Notes: generated from the sequence alone by a model not told the origin. A stretch of DNA of 64,000 nt from Parabacteroides hominis (GCF_014287585.1 NZ_JACOOJ010000028.1:4600-68599), one strand, 5' to 3'; positions 26,541 through 38,174 are shown, numbered from the stretch's first letter. Made by a program: numbers and translations.

Positions 26541-27833
26541 ATGCTTAAATATTTTGTTGTATTTGCGGGAGCCTCTTTGTTTGCTATTTCTTTGCCGGCA
26601 AAGGCTCAGGAGCAACGCGATATTGTTGCGCTCTCCTCTGAAGAAATAACGACTCCTTCAGATACCGTGCCTCGAAAGGAGGCTGTCATCGTAGACGGAG
26701 TGAAATTGAACGAAAAGCAGTTGAAACGCTACTACCGTCAATTGCGTAAAGATTCCATCCGGGCTCACAAAAATATATGGTGGTCCGTACTGGGTGGCCC
26801 TTCATATACGCCGGAAGCTTCGTTTGGTGTGGGCGGTGCTGTCCTTGCCAGCTTCCGGATGAATAAACAGGACACGATTTCCCAACGCTCTTTCCTGCCT
26901 GCCGGTTTGAATTTGTCTATAAACGGGACCATTGTCGTCGCAGGCGCCGGAACGTTTTTCTTCAATGAGAACCGTTTCCGTATCTATATGAATTATGGTT
27001 ACCGGAACGAACCTTCACACTATTACGGGAAAGGATTTGAAAAGGCGGAGAATCTCGAAAGGGGCGATTCTACTACCCGGTTTCATCGAAGCTATTTTCA
27101 ATTGTATCCGCGATTTGTATGGGAAGTCCGTCCGCATTTCTATTTAGGCGGCTTGTTTGATCTGAACTACACAAAAGTTTCGGATGTTAATCCGGTAATG
27201 AAAAATGATCCCTATTACCAGAAATTCAAAAGCAAAGATTCGGATGAATGCAAATATTTCAACGTCGGTATCGGCGGGCTTATCCAATATGACACTCGCG
27301 ACGATGTGGCGACACCTACGCGCGGTATGTTGTTAGGAGCCAATTTCAAACTGTTCGGTAAATATTTAGGAGGTGCTTATAACTACGAGATTATCGAGCT
27401 TGAATACCGACAATTTAAAAACGTATTCCGTCCGCGTAGTACACTTGCCTGGATCGCCAAAAGTCAAATCGGTTTAGGGGACGTTCCTTTTACGGAACTC
27501 CCGACTTTCGGTTCTCCTTTCGACCTTCGCGGTTATTATATGGGCAAGTACCGGGATAAGTCGATGGCTTACGGAATCGTTGAATATCGTCATATGTTCG
27601 GCTCCCCGGCTAAATACAAAAGCGGGAACTTCTGGGCAAAATGCGGTTTTGTAGCATGGGTTGGAACCGGAACGATCGGGGAAACTCCTTTTGACTGGAA
27701 TAAATGGAAACTCAACTTCGGAGCCGGCCTTCGCTTTCAGATGCAGCCGGGAAAGAATTTCAGACTGGATATAGGCAAAGAACCCGGACAGCCGGGCATG
27801 CAGGTCTATATGAATATGACAGAGGCTTTTTAA
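26541..27833 (+). CDS. Outer-membrane barrel, BamA/TamA (Omp85) family
   Basis: 430 residues. A signal peptide (LKYFVVFAGASLFAISLPAKA) is followed by a short polar region that does not contain recognisable POTRA domains. A surface-antigen beta-barrel follows, rich in alternating strands. Landmarks: IGGLIQYDTRDD (the barrel's conserved RD motif), LRGY (about 330), and a C-terminal barrel ending MNMTEAF with terminal Phe. Such stand-alone barrels are common in Bacteroidetes and are usually annotated as BamA/TamA-like; the core BamA here would have POTRA domains, so this is more likely a patatin/TamA-type or unknown relative. Confidence 0.87.
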   Translation: MLKYFVVFAGASLFAISLPAKAQEQRDIVALSSEEITTPSDTVPRKEAVIVDGVKLNEKQLKRYYRQLRKDSIRAHKNIWWSVLGGPSYTPEASFGVGGAVLASFRMNKQDTISQRSFLPAGLNLSINGTIVVAGAGTFFFNENRFRIYMNYGYRNEPSHYYGKGFEKAENLERGDSTTRFHRSYFQLYPRFVWEVRPHFYLGGLFDLNYTKVSDVNPVMKNDPYYQKFKSKDSDECKYFNVGIGGLIQYDTRDDVATPTRGMLLGANFKLFGKYLGGAYNYEIIELEYRQFKNVFRPRSTLAWIAKSQIGLGDVPFTELPTFGSPFDLRGYYMGKYRDKSMAYGIVEYRHMFGSPAKYKSGNFWAKCGFVAWVGTGTIGETPFDWNKWKLNFGAGLRFQMQPGKNFRLDIGKEPGQPGMQVYMNMTEAF

Positions 27834-27946
27834 GAAGGAAGATAAATCCAACTTTCTAATAGACATAATTTAGGCACGGATTACAGGAAAGAAAATAAGT
27901 TGATCCGTGTAAATCCGTAAAATCCGTACCTCAAAAAATCGTGATG

Positions 27947-30505
27947 TCAGAATGACATTCGCATCATAAAGCGAACACCTTTCGTCTGGATACCCGGATG
28001 ATCGCGATAGTTCAAACGCCAGACATAATCAAGACGAAGGAACTTAAAGATGTTTTCAATGCCGACACTGGCTTCCATATAGGGAGCTTTACCAAACGTG
28101 TACGAACCGTCAGGGAAAAGATACAGGCCGTCTCCCCCATTCATCGGGTTGTTTTTCGCCGTCAGATGTCCCCACATCCCACGGAAACAAAATACCTCTC
28201 TCCATTTCAACTTCTTGACAAGCGGCAGGCGGTTCAGCAAGTTTCCGTTCATGTAGTACGTCAAATCCCAAGAGGCATATTCGTCGCTGATGAACTCCAT
28301 CGCGTTCATATTCGTATAAGATTCCGGCTGGATCGTATAAGAAAGATTGGCATTCGGCAGGATCAACAAAGGATATGGAACCTTGTTCCATACTTTCCCC
28401 GCTTTCGTGATTAGATCGATATAGCCGAAAGCCGAGAACCAGAAACGCTTCTGAATACCGATATCCGTACGGTGATAATCGTACGACGAACCCAGCAAAT
28501 CTTTCTTTGCCATTACATGGCTGAAGTTGAAGATCAGCGCATCGAAAGTAATCGGATAGCGAAGGTTACGCGTCTGGTAGAACTTTTCATCTTTGGCATA
28601 ACGGAACTTCAATTCCAGTTCTGTCATATCATAACTCTTAACCGGGCTGATGATACCATCCGGCCCGATCCGGTCGAACACGGCATATTCGGTTGCATAT
28701 TCACGACGGTTACGGATGACAGCCCCATAAGCCAGACCATTATAATGTTCGTGATAGTAGGTCAGTTCGGCTTGCCGCAGATAAGTGGCCCGCGTATCTT
28801 TCTGGCGTTTCCAGGCCAGGAACATATTATCCTTGCTGGCATACATATATTGCTGTCCTAACTGGTTGATATCGTACATATATTCCAGGCGGATCGAGTT
28901 TAGCGGGAACTCCTTGCGGTATTCTTTACGATCATTGAATGAGTACTCGACAAGAGCATCATATTTCAGCTTTTCGTCTTTTGTTCCATACGCCATATAT
29001 CCGTCAAAGAACAGGTTCTTGCTAAACGCCGTCGTCGTTGTCCCTCCCACACGGAAACGGGCCCCTTCGATCGCATTACCACTGATTGCCGTATTCATGG
29101 GGCCGAACTCGAACTTGCTTTTCAGCGGGTCCTTATTAGTCGGGATATAGCCGGACACAAGAACCGATACAACTTTTTCCGTTATATAAAAGATCGGAAC
29201 AGAACGGAATTTAGCCATCAGCTTTTCGACCGAGTTCGGATTCTTCTTTATCGCCTCTTCCGGGCGGTTGCTTGTCCAGAAATCCTCCGATTGCTGATAG
29301 GCGTCCTTCAGCGTGATGACAGGTGCGCTCTCCTTAAACACAAGCGCCCGTTCGGCATCGGGTTCATCGAAAGAATGGTTGCTGTAGATATTCAGTCGCC
29401 GCGCATACATGCCTTTTGATTTCTCGCTCAATTTGAAGTTGACATTGATGTCGTCCTTCGTAATGATCCGGGTACTGTCGGGCGTACGTTCGAATGTTTG
29501 CTCGATCGTCATTCCGGAAACGAAGTTCAGGTTGATGTCTTTAGGAACATTCAGAATTGCCTTCTGTACAAAGAATGTGGAATCGAGCGTAACAAACAGA
29601 TGGCCGGTGAAACCGAATGTCTCCGAGTTGAAAGGGACAAACCCTAAATCCACACATTTCTGTCCGTTCACATTTAATGTATCGAGCAGATAATATTTGT
29701 AATAATTCGGTCCGATAGTAGACAACGGACTGACAAACCGCTGTAAAAACAAAGGGATATCATTCTTGAAAATATCGACTTCCCGGAAAACCTCGTTCAA
29801 AAACTGCTGGATACCATCACGCGAGAATATTTCATCCACACCGGATGATTTGTTCCCTTTTACAATACGTTTCTCCGACTTCGGCTCTTTACGGTAATAG
29901 ATAGATTCCACCTTTTCCTTTTCCGATACCGGAAGGATAGTCGTACCGATATCAAGCGTATCGACAAAATCGATCAAGAAATCGAATTTGCCCGGTTTTC
30001 CGTTCTTTTTGGGTTTGGGATGATAATCGTTCATCGCAAAGACCATCTTCTCATATTGATCGTATTGGAAATAATCGTGGTTACGCGGATCATTGCTTTC
30101 CCGTGAGGCAATAACCTGCTTTACGAACTTAACGGCCGGATTCTCTTTTTTGCTGTATTTCTCTTTCTTGGGCTTTACGACGACTTCATTCAAAGTAATT
30201 CCGTTCGGAGCCAATTTTATTTTCAGATTATTCGTTTTACCCGGAACAACCTTCACTTCTTTCGTATCGTACCCTAAGTAAGATACTTCCAGATTTTTGA
30301 CATCGGTCGATGCGGAGAATGAAAAGTTACCATCCCCGTCAGTTGCCGTTCCTATTGTCGTCCCTTTAAATATAAGAGAAACGTAGGGTAACCCCTCCCC
30401 CGTAATCGAATCGGTTACAATTCCTTTTATGATCGTATTCTGTCCGTTTGCTATCCATACCGTAAACAAGGATGCCAGCAAAAAAACAATCTTCTTCCCC
30501 ATCAC
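27947..30505 (-). CDS. DUF5686 outer-membrane protein with carboxypeptidase-regulatory-like domain
   Basis: 852 residues. Signal peptide (MMGKKIVFLLASLFTVWIANG; MGKK one codon later is equally likely), then a carboxypeptidase-regulatory-like/CarboxypepD_reg domain at about 22-105 (IIKGIVTDSITGEGLPYVSL, FKGTTIGTATDGDGNFSF). A long DUF5686 region follows (KFVKQVIASRESNDPRNHDYF...). The C-terminal half is strand-rich with many aromatics and ends in MRMSF, a typical barrel end. Located in the outer membrane; function not established. Divergent from the thiamine operon. Confidence 0.92.
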   Translation of the reverse strand: MMGKKIVFLLASLFTVWIANGQNTIIKGIVTDSITGEGLPYVSLIFKGTTIGTATDGDGNFSFSASTDVKNLEVSYLGYDTKEVKVVPGKTNNLKIKLAPNGITLNEVVVKPKKEKYSKKENPAVKFVKQVIASRESNDPRNHDYFQYDQYEKMVFAMNDYHPKPKKNGKPGKFDFLIDFVDTLDIGTTILPVSEKEKVESIYYRKEPKSEKRIVKGNKSSGVDEIFSRDGIQQFLNEVFREVDIFKNDIPLFLQRFVSPLSTIGPNYYKYYLLDTLNVNGQKCVDLGFVPFNSETFGFTGHLFVTLDSTFFVQKAILNVPKDINLNFVSGMTIEQTFERTPDSTRIITKDDINVNFKLSEKSKGMYARRLNIYSNHSFDEPDAERALVFKESAPVITLKDAYQQSEDFWTSNRPEEAIKKNPNSVEKLMAKFRSVPIFYITEKVVSVLVSGYIPTNKDPLKSKFEFGPMNTAISGNAIEGARFRVGGTTTTAFSKNLFFDGYMAYGTKDEKLKYDALVEYSFNDRKEYRKEFPLNSIRLEYMYDINQLGQQYMYASKDNMFLAWKRQKDTRATYLRQAELTYYHEHYNGLAYGAVIRNRREYATEYAVFDRIGPDGIISPVKSYDMTELELKFRYAKDEKFYQTRNLRYPITFDALIFNFSHVMAKKDLLGSSYDYHRTDIGIQKRFWFSAFGYIDLITKAGKVWNKVPYPLLILPNANLSYTIQPESYTNMNAMEFISDEYASWDLTYYMNGNLLNRLPLVKKLKWREVFCFRGMWGHLTAKNNPMNGGDGLYLFPDGSYTFGKAPYMEASVGIENIFKFLRLDYVWRLNYRDHPGIQTKGVRFMMRMSF

Positions 30506-30551
30506 AATTTCTTATCCTTTTATTTTTACTTTATCCCTAAATAAACCGCTG

Positions 30552-30559
30552 CAAAAGTA
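30552..30559 (-). promoter_or_regulatory. -7 box of the DUF5686 gene
   Basis: Minus-strand TACTTTTG, 47 bases before the start. Confidence 0.45.
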
Positions 30560-30625
30560 TAACAGATTCTTTTTACAGAGTGTTCCAAAACACGCACATT
30601 ATATTCCAATTACAAAAAATCTTCC

Positions 30626-30633
30626 TACCTTTG
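30626..30633 (+). promoter_or_regulatory. -7 box of the thiamine operon
   Basis: TACCTTTG, placing transcription start at about 30640, right at the first base of the riboswitch. Confidence 0.55.
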
Positions 30634-30638
30634 CCTCC

Positions 30639-30716
30639 CGAAAGGGGTGCCATACTGTTAACGGGCTGAGATTATACCCTCGCGAACCTGATGCGGGTAA
30701 TGCCGCCGTAGGAAAA
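30639..30716 (+). promoter_or_regulatory. TPP riboswitch (THI element)
   Basis: Contains the diagnostic conserved segments in order: GGGGTGC, GGGCTGAGA, TACCC, GAACCTGAT, CGGGTAATGCC and the closing stem to GGAAAAG. It lies between the promoter and thiD, so thiamine pyrophosphate should repress the thiD-tenI-thiE-thiC operon, most likely at translation or through early termination. No clear terminator hairpin follows before the ATG. Confidence 0.95.
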
Positions 30717-30754
30717 GAACAGACAAGGCTTTTTCCCTCCTTTTGTATGTAGAC

Positions 30755-31594
30755 ATGAAAATAAACACGACGTTTCGCTATCCGGTGGCACTTACTATTG
30801 CCGGTTCAGACAGTGGCGGTGGTGCCGGTATACAAGCGGATCTGAAAACATTTTCGGCTTTAGGAGTCTTCGGGGCTTCTGCCATCACATCGGTCACGGC
30901 CCAGAACACACAGGGGGTAAGAGGAATACAAGCTATTTCTCCGGAGATCGTCGAAGGGCAAATCAATGCCGTATTCGAGGACCTGACAGTCGATGCCGTT
31001 AAGATCGGGATGCTGCATAACCGGGAAGCTGCCCGGATCGTAGCCTGCTCGATCGACCGTTTTTGCCCGTCAAAAATTATTCTCGATCCGGTTATGATCT
31101 CGACAAGCGGCAGCAAACTGATAGAAGATGAAACCATCGAAGTCATTGTGAAAGAACTTTTTCACCGCGTCACACTGATTACACCGAATATCGACGAAGC
31201 AGTTTTTCTTTCCGGTATGCCGATACGCAACGAGGAAGAAATGGAAATTGCCGCACAAAAATTGTTGGCTTTGGGATGCCGTTCCGTACTGATGAAAGGC
31301 GGGCATCTGGAAGGTAAAGAAATGGCCGATATCTTGTTCACACGCGATGAAGCCCCGCTCCGACTGACAGTACCGACTGTTGATACTCAAAACACACATG
31401 GTACAGGTTGTACGCTCTCGTCCGCCATCGCCGCCTATATGGCCTTAGGGAAAAAGTTACCCGATGCCGTACGTTCGGCAAAAGATTATATAACGGCAGC
31501 CCTTAAGACCGGGGCCGATGTAAAGACCGGGCATGGACACGGGCCTCTCGATCATTTCTTCGATCCCGTTCCCCTCATAAAAATAGAAGTATGA
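30755..31594 (+). CDS. thiD: Hydroxymethylpyrimidine (phosphate) kinase ThiD
   Basis: 279 residues. Phosphorylates HMP and HMP-P to HMP-PP. Ribokinase-fold motifs: [22 protein letters not shown] at the N-terminus, [35 protein letters not shown] and the anion-hole motif [12 protein letters not shown] near the C-terminus. ATG 30755 (MKINTTFRY) is preferred; a TTG four codons upstream is weaker. First gene after the TPP riboswitch. It overlaps the next gene by 4 bases. Confidence 0.96.
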   Translation: MKINTTFRYPVALTIAGSDSGGGAGIQADLKTFSALGVFGASAITSVTAQNTQGVRGIQAISPEIVEGQINAVFEDLTVDAVKIGMLHNREAARIVACSIDRFCPSKIILDPVMISTSGSKLIEDETIEVIVKELFHRVTLITPNIDEAVFLSGMPIRNEEEMEIAAQKLLALGCRSVLMKGGHLEGKEMADILFTRDEAPLRLTVPTVDTQNTHGTGCTLSSAIAAYMALGKKLPDAVRSAKDYITAALKTGADVKTGHGHGPLDHFFDPVPLIKIEV

Positions 31595-32190
31595 AAAAGC
31601 TGATCGTTATTACTGCACCCCGCTTTTTCCAGGGAGAAGCGTCCATCCTTTCACATCTGTTTAATGAAGGAATGCAACGTCTTCATCTGCGTAAACCGGA
31701 TAGCGATGCAAATGAATTGCGCAAATTGCTGGATCGGATTCCGGATATCTACTATCCGAAAGTCGTGCTTCATGACTGTTTCGGGCTGGCGGTGGAATAT
31801 GGCCTGGGAGGCGTACACCTGAACAAACGCAACAGCCACGCTCCGGACGGTTTTGCAGGCACAATCAGCCGCTCATGCCATTCGATCGGGGAACTTGGAC
31901 AGTTCCGGGGACTCGACTATCTATTTCTAAGTCCTATTTTTCAAAGCATATCCAAAGAAGGTTATGGGAATGGCTTCGAGACGGAAACACTCAGGCAGGC
32001 TTCCGATGCCGGGATCATCAATAACAAAGTCATAGCCTTAGGAGGCATAGACCTGACGACTCTTCCACTTCTACGTCCTTTCCGCTTCGGTGGAGTTGCC
32101 GTATTGGGAGCACTTTGGGGAAATCACCCTTCGGCGGATAAAGAGGATTCTATAATCACACAATATAAAAAGCTACAAGCATGGAATTAG
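31591..32190 (+). CDS. ThiE/TenI-family protein (TenI-like)
   Basis: 199 residues with the thiamine-phosphate-synthase barrel: LHLRKPD (matching the family's QLReK/LHLR motif), LHDCFGLAVEYGLGGVHLNKRN, SCHSIGELGQF, YLFLSPIF and VIALGGID. It is more divergent than the true ThiE encoded next and probably belongs to the TenI (thiazole tautomerase-like) branch, which isomerises the thiazole phosphate rather than joining it to HMP-PP; this assignment is inference. It overlaps thiD by 4 bases (ATGA). Confidence 0.85.
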   Translation: MKKLIVITAPRFFQGEASILSHLFNEGMQRLHLRKPDSDANELRKLLDRIPDIYYPKVVLHDCFGLAVEYGLGGVHLNKRNSHAPDGFAGTISRSCHSIGELGQFRGLDYLFLSPIFQSISKEGYGNGFETETLRQASDAGIINNKVIALGGIDLTTLPLLRPFRFGGVAVLGALWGNHPSADKEDSIITQYKKLQAWN

Positions 32191-32255
32191 ATGATTTTTT
32201 ATATACAAGTGCAGGCAGAGGAAGGTATGCCTGTTTTACCGGTACTAACCGGTTG

Positions 32256-32918
32256 ATGTTCATCACACATCGTACGGACAAATACACAGAGCTGGATGAG
32301 GTCAAAATGGTGACTAAAGGCGGTTGTACCTGGGTCCAACTCCGCATGAAAGATAATTTGAACTTGGAAGTCGCCAAAGCTGTCTCGCATTTTACCCTGT
32401 TCGACTGCGACACAGATTGCGCCTGCTGCCTGGACGACGATCTGGAAATGGCCTTCAAAGCCGGCATCCACTGCGTCCATTTAGGTAAAAACGACATACC
32501 GGTTTCCGAAGCCTGGTGCCGCATCATCGAGAAAGGACAAGAAGACCTCTTCCTTGTGGGAGCAACGGCCAACACGTTCGAAGATATCCTGAGAGCAGAC
32601 CGGGAAGGAGCTTCCTACATCGGCCTGGGTCCCTACCGCTATACCGAGACAAAAAAGAACCTGAGCCCTGTGTTGGGATTGGAAGGGTATCGAAAAATCA
32701 TGGATCAATGTAGAGAAGCTGGTCTCGAAATTCCTATCTTTGCCATCGGAGGGATCGAGTTTGAAGACATCGCCCCCCTGATGGAAACAGGAATAGAAGG
32801 CATCGCCGTTTCCGGAGCGATCATCAATGCCGAAGATCCGGTCGAAGAGACACGCCGTTTCATACGGGAGATCAACAAGCATAAACCGGACCCTTGCAGA
32901 GACGATTCAGAAATATAA
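32256..32918 (+). CDS. thiE: Thiamine-phosphate synthase ThiE
   Basis: 220 residues from ATG 32256. Joins HMP-PP and thiazole phosphate to give thiamine phosphate. Core motifs: FITHRTDKY, GGCTWVQLRMKD, CCLDDDLEMAFKAGIHCVHLGKND, VGATANTFED, YIGLGPYRYTETKKN (phosphate loop) and FAIGGIEFEDI. The upstream ATG at 32181 overlaps the previous gene by 10 bases and adds 25 residues with no family likeness, so 32256 is preferred; the longer form cannot be excluded. Confidence 0.93.
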   Translation: MFITHRTDKYTELDEVKMVTKGGCTWVQLRMKDNLNLEVAKAVSHFTLFDCDTDCACCLDDDLEMAFKAGIHCVHLGKNDIPVSEAWCRIIEKGQEDLFLVGATANTFEDILRADREGASYIGLGPYRYTETKKNLSPVLGLEGYRKIMDQCREAGLEIPIFAIGGIEFEDIAPLMETGIEGIAVSGAIINAEDPVEETRRFIREINKHKPDPCRDDSEI

Positions 32919-34646
<1,728 letters not shown>

Positions 34647-34716
34647 AAAGATTTGAAGTATCCAAATGCTGATTTGTCAGATGTGACCATACGATAGATC
34701 TAAAAACAACTATCAT

Positions 34717-34770
34717 ACCATCATGTTTATTGTATATGACTTGAATATCATAACATACAAACATGATGGT
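34717..34770. repeat. Inverted repeat with 12-bp arms
   Basis: ACCATCATGTTT at 34717-34728 and its exact complement AAACATGATGGT at 34759-34770, with a 30-base spacer. An ACTATCAT motif recurs around it (34709-34716, 34778-34785, and again at 34791), so the arms sit within a small repeat cluster. Not positioned as a terminator of thiC, which ends 70 bases earlier, and there is no T tract. Confidence 0.55.
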
Positions 34771-34880
34771 TCCCTTTTCAACTATCATGCAACTATCATA
34801 AATCAGCTGTTTAACCATCATTTTAGCCGTTTTACTCAAAATAGATTACCGGAGTCGGCTTTTTTCTCTTTTCTTTAAAG

Positions 34881-35030
34881 TCATACCCCTAAGACTATAT
34901 TTGCATCGATATTCAGCTTCCGGCTGATCTCACGAGCGACTTTCAAAGTCGGCTTGCATCTTTCCTGTAAGGCTACCGTCTCTTTTGGGAAGGAGACGGC
35001 AACTCTTTCGGAAGGAATGCTTGTCGCTTT
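34881..35030 (-). pseudogene. C-terminal remnant of a protein gene
   Basis: A reading frame of 49 codons plus stop, closed upstream by an in-frame TGA. It reads KATSIPSERVAVSF, then PKETVALQERCKPTLK, then VAREISRKLNIDANIVLGV and a stop. Charge pattern, heptad-like helix and codon use look like real coding sequence but there is no ATG and no start signal. I read it as the tail of a decayed gene. No family assigned. Confidence 0.45.
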
Positions 35031-35349
35031 TCAAAATCAAGGTATAGTTTTTTTCGGAATAGTCTATACCCTTTTTACCTGTACCCTATAGCTTTTTACC
35101 GGATAGGTCATAGGCTGTTTTTTACGGGACGGTAGCCATAAAATATGGTACGTAAAGTATTTTTTTTAAATCAGCATTCACCTTCACACGGCTTGTAACC
35201 GTTTAAATTACAGCATTTTGCTGTGAACCCTAATGTGAAAGCGGTTTTTTTGCAGGTAAGCGTCTCCAGAGTTCACAGCCTTCACATCAAGTCGCTACAG
35301 GATAGGCATTTACAGGGAGTGTGAATGTGAACCCTGATACAAAAAAACA
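35031..35349. other. Gene-free patch with short repeats
   Basis: Contains GTGAACCCT twice (35232-35240 and 35327-35335) and several TTCACA/TGTGAA steps, including CTTCACACGG and CTTCACATC. No convincing gene on either strand. With 34647-35030 it makes a 700-base stretch without an intact gene, probably a scar of a former insertion. Confidence 0.4.
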
Positions 35350-35751
35350 TTAGAACTTCCGGAACGTATACGTTTTCCCCTCGCGGCTTAAGATCAGTTG
35401 CTTGGATTCCAATTTATCGATTGTATAAGTTTGTTTGGAAGAATCCCAGTCGGTATAAGGCAGGAATTTACTGATCGGCCTCGGATCATTCTCTAATTCC
35501 AGCAGCAATGTTTTTTCACCTTCCAACGTGTTGTAGCCATATTGATGGCGGAAAGAATCGATTTCCGTAACGTACACCTGGTACATAAACAAAGAATGTT
35601 CAAAATTAAAATAAACCGTGTCGACATTCTGCACGTCACCGCTTGCTTCTACCTTCTGTAATTGCCATTTGCCGAACAACTTGGATTCTGTGTCCTTGCT
35701 GCACGAGACGAACAGGATCACACAAAACGCTATCAATATATTTCTAACCAT
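35350..35751 (-). CDS. Small lipoprotein, lipocalin-like
   Basis: 133 residues. A lipoprotein signal (MVRNILIAFCVILFVSCSKD, lipobox FVSC) with the mature Cys at about residue 17. The rest starts with a K/W-rich LFGKWQLQKVE motif and is strand-rich, like Bacteroidetes lipocalin-like (DUF4488/DUF4923-type) lipoproteins. ATG 35751 fits the signal peptide; a start 10 codons upstream is less likely. Function unknown. Confidence 0.8.
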   Translation of the reverse strand: MVRNILIAFCVILFVSCSKDTESKLFGKWQLQKVEASGDVQNVDTVYFNFEHSLFMYQVYVTEIDSFRHQYGYNTLEGEKTLLLELENDPRPISKFLPYTDWDSSKQTYTIDKLESKQLILSREGKTYTFRKF

Positions 35752-35806
35752 ACTCTTTTTTCTGCTTAAATCGGACATCAAAGGAAAGGAAATAATTTCA
35801 ATTTTG

Positions 35807-35814
35807 TATATTTG
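35807..35814 (+). promoter_or_regulatory. -7 box of the GH43 gene
   Basis: TATATTTG, 39 bases before ATG 35854. Confidence 0.5.
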
Positions 35815-35853
35815 TCGTCATTTATTATGTGTTTTTAATTTTACAGACATTCT

Positions 35854-36966
35854 ATGAGACAAATGAAACAATTTGTAATACTGCTTTCAGCAGTATTCAC
35901 TTTTTCTTCCTGCGTACACAAGGCGCAGAAGGAACAACAGGAAAAAAGTATCGTGCATACCAATCCCCTCCCCGTACAGTTTGGTGATCCGTATGTATTG
36001 CTGGCTTCGGACGGCATATACTATATGTATGGAACAGGCGGAGGCGCCGTCGACGGCTTCAGTGTGTATTCCTCTCCCGACATGGTAAACTGGAAAGCCG
36101 AAGGACAGGTATTCCGAGGGAACGTCCCGGGATCATGGGGAGTCGCCAACTTCTGGGCTCCGGAGGTGTATGAACGCAATGGCAAGTTCTATATGCTGTA
36201 CAGTGCCGACTGGAAAGAAAATCCGACTAACGAACTGGAAAATTTCCGTATCGGAGTGGCCGTTGCAGACAAACCGACAGGACCCTTCAAAGAATTATCA
36301 GACAAACCTTTGTTTGATCCGGGTTATCCGGTTATCGACGGGAACCTGATCGACGACGAGGATGGACGGACCTATATGTATTTCTCCCGTTGTTGCTACA
36401 AACATCCGGTGGAAAGCGAAATTGCCGAACAGGCTAAAAAAAATGGGAAATTCGACGAGATAGAAGAAAGCTGGATATACGGCATCGAGGTAAAACCGGA
36501 TTTGACAGAGGTGATCGGCGAACCGGTCCTGCTGCTCAGACCGCCTGTAAAACTGGACGACACGCAATCCGAATGGGAAAGCCGCTCCGTTACTTCCGGT
36601 GAGATTAACCGCCGTTGGACGGAAGGGCCCTACACGATGAAAAAGGGAGATACCTACTATATGATGTATTCGGCCAATTATTATAAAGGCAAGAATTATG
36701 CTGTCGGCTATGCGACTTCAAAAAGTCCGCTCGGTCCGTTTGTCAAATCGAACGACAATCCGGTACTTCAAAAGAATGTGGAACGGGGAGGTATCGTTAC
36801 CGGTACGGGGCACAACAGCGTGACCTGGTCGAAAGACGGCAAGCAGATGTATTGTGTTTATCATGGTTACACCCAGAAAACAGGAAACGAGCGGGTCGTC
36901 TTTATCGACAAGATGGGAATCGATGAGAACGGCAAGCTCTATGTGGAAGGACCGACCGCGGAATAA
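35854..36966 (+). CDS. Glycoside hydrolase family 43 lipoprotein
   Basis: 370 residues. Lipoprotein signal ending FTFSSC. A five-bladed propeller is indicated by the GH43 acids: base Asp in FGDPYVLL, the pKa-modulating Asp in the VIDGNLIDDEDG stretch, and the acid Glu in RRWTEGPYTMKKGDTYYMMYSA. FWAPEVYERNGKFYMLYSA is the classic second blade. Expected activity is on arabinofuranosides or xylosides, or beta-galactans. Stand-alone gene without SusCD nearby. A second ATG three codons in is possible. Confidence 0.93.
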   Translation: MRQMKQFVILLSAVFTFSSCVHKAQKEQQEKSIVHTNPLPVQFGDPYVLLASDGIYYMYGTGGGAVDGFSVYSSPDMVNWKAEGQVFRGNVPGSWGVANFWAPEVYERNGKFYMLYSADWKENPTNELENFRIGVAVADKPTGPFKELSDKPLFDPGYPVIDGNLIDDEDGRTYMYFSRCCYKHPVESEIAEQAKKNGKFDEIEESWIYGIEVKPDLTEVIGEPVLLLRPPVKLDDTQSEWESRSVTSGEINRRWTEGPYTMKKGDTYYMMYSANYYKGKNYAVGYATSKSPLGPFVKSNDNPVLQKNVERGGIVTGTGHNSVTWSKDGKQMYCVYHGYTQKTGNERVVFIDKMGIDENGKLYVEGPTAE

Positions 36967-37044
36967 ATTAAAAATTAAGAATTAAGAATTAAAAAATATC
37001 ATCGACCGTAATTTTTTAATTTTTAATTCTTAATTTTTAATTCA
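36967..37044. terminator. AT-only inverted repeat between convergent genes
   Basis: Long AATTAAAAATTAAGAATT-type arms on both sides of a short centre, overlapping the hisB stop. It can form a long A/T hairpin read in both directions and probably terminates both GH43 and the his operon. Confidence 0.55.
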
Positions 37045-38169
37045 CAAAGTTCCTTTCGTGCTCGGCAGTTCAAACCTGTAAATATCGCGGCGGATAGCCA
37101 TCTTGATGGAACGGGCCAAAGCCTTGAAGATTCCTTCTATCTTATGATGCTCGTTTGTGCCTTCCGCTTTAATGTTCAGGTTCATGCGGGCGGCATCGCT
37201 CAGGCTTTTAAAGAAATGCAAGAACATTTCGGTCGGCATATCCCCTACTTTCTCACGGTGAAAGGCTGCATCCCAGACTAACCAGGGACGTCCGCCGAAA
37301 TCAAGCGCCACACTGCACAGACAATCGTCCATCGGCAGGCAGTAACCGTAGCGTTCGATCCCCCTCTTATCGCCCAAAGCCTTTAACAAAGCTTCTCCAA
37401 GCGCAATAGCCGTATCTTCTATCGTATGATGTTCGTCTACTTCCAGATCCCCTTTTACCCGTACCGTCAAATCGATACCCGAATGTTTTCCGATCTGGTC
37501 GAGCATGTGGTCGAAGAAACCGAGACCGGTGGAAATCTCCGTCCGCCCATGTCCGTCCAGGTTCACTTCCACAAAAATATCCGTCTCCCTTGTCGTACGT
37601 CGAACAGTGGCCCGGCGTTCTCCGGCAAAAAGATATTCCGTAATCCGGTCCCAATCGTCCGTAATCAGGACGGGAGAAATAGCCGGATTCTCCGTGAGCA
37701 ACCGTCGAGCCTCGCCGTCATCCGGACGAAGCCATATCCCTTTTGCCCCTAAATTGACTGCCAGCTGCATATCCGTCAGCCGGTCACCTATCACATAGCT
37801 ATTTGCCAGATCATATTCGCCGGACAGATAATTGCCCAACATGCCTGTGCGAGGTTTCCGGTTCGGAGAGTTTTCTTCCGGAAAAGAACGGTCGATCAGG
37901 ATATCGTCGAAACGGATTCCCTCGCCTTCCAATGTCTTCAACATCTTGTTATGTGCCGGCCAGAAAGTATCTTCCGGAAAAGAATCCGTACCTAAACCGT
38001 CCTGGTTCGTCACCATCACAAACTCGAAATCCAGTTGCTTACGGATAAAGTACAGGTTACGGAATACCTTCGGATAAAACTCCAGCTTTTCCAGACTGTC
38101 CAGCTGATAATCCACCGGCGGTTCTATCACAATCGTTCCGTCCCTGTCTATGAATAAGGCTCTTTTCAT
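37042..38169 (-). CDS. hisB: Bifunctional histidinol-phosphatase/imidazoleglycerol-phosphate dehydratase
   Basis: 375 residues, the fused form. N-terminal HAD phosphatase ([10 protein letters not shown] at 4-13, [27 protein letters not shown]) and C-terminal dehydratase with the metal-binding motifs [37 protein letters not shown] and [17 protein letters not shown]. Does steps 7 and 9 of histidine synthesis. Last gene of hisG-hisD-hisC-hisB, 5 bases after hisC. Confidence 0.98.
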   Translation of the reverse strand: MKRALFIDRDGTIVIEPPVDYQLDSLEKLEFYPKVFRNLYFIRKQLDFEFVMVTNQDGLGTDSFPEDTFWPAHNKMLKTLEGEGIRFDDILIDRSFPEENSPNRKPRTGMLGNYLSGEYDLANSYVIGDRLTDMQLAVNLGAKGIWLRPDDGEARRLLTENPAISPVLITDDWDRITEYLFAGERRATVRRTTRETDIFVEVNLDGHGRTEISTGLGFFDHMLDQIGKHSGIDLTVRVKGDLEVDEHHTIEDTAIALGEALLKALGDKRGIERYGYCLPMDDCLCSVALDFGGRPWLVWDAAFHREKVGDMPTEMFLHFFKSLSDAARMNLNIKAEGTNEHHKIEGIFKALARSIKMAIRRDIYRFELPSTKGTL

Positions 38170-38174
38170 ATTTT

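Noticed and set aside
27834..27946. Possible weak hairpin with GGCACGGATT and AATCCGTACC arms between convergent genes
   Set aside because: Arms are short, gapped and could be coincidence; not called as a terminator.
32181..32255. Upstream ATG for thiE
   Set aside because: Adds 25 residues with no family match and overlaps the previous gene; kept only as an alternative.
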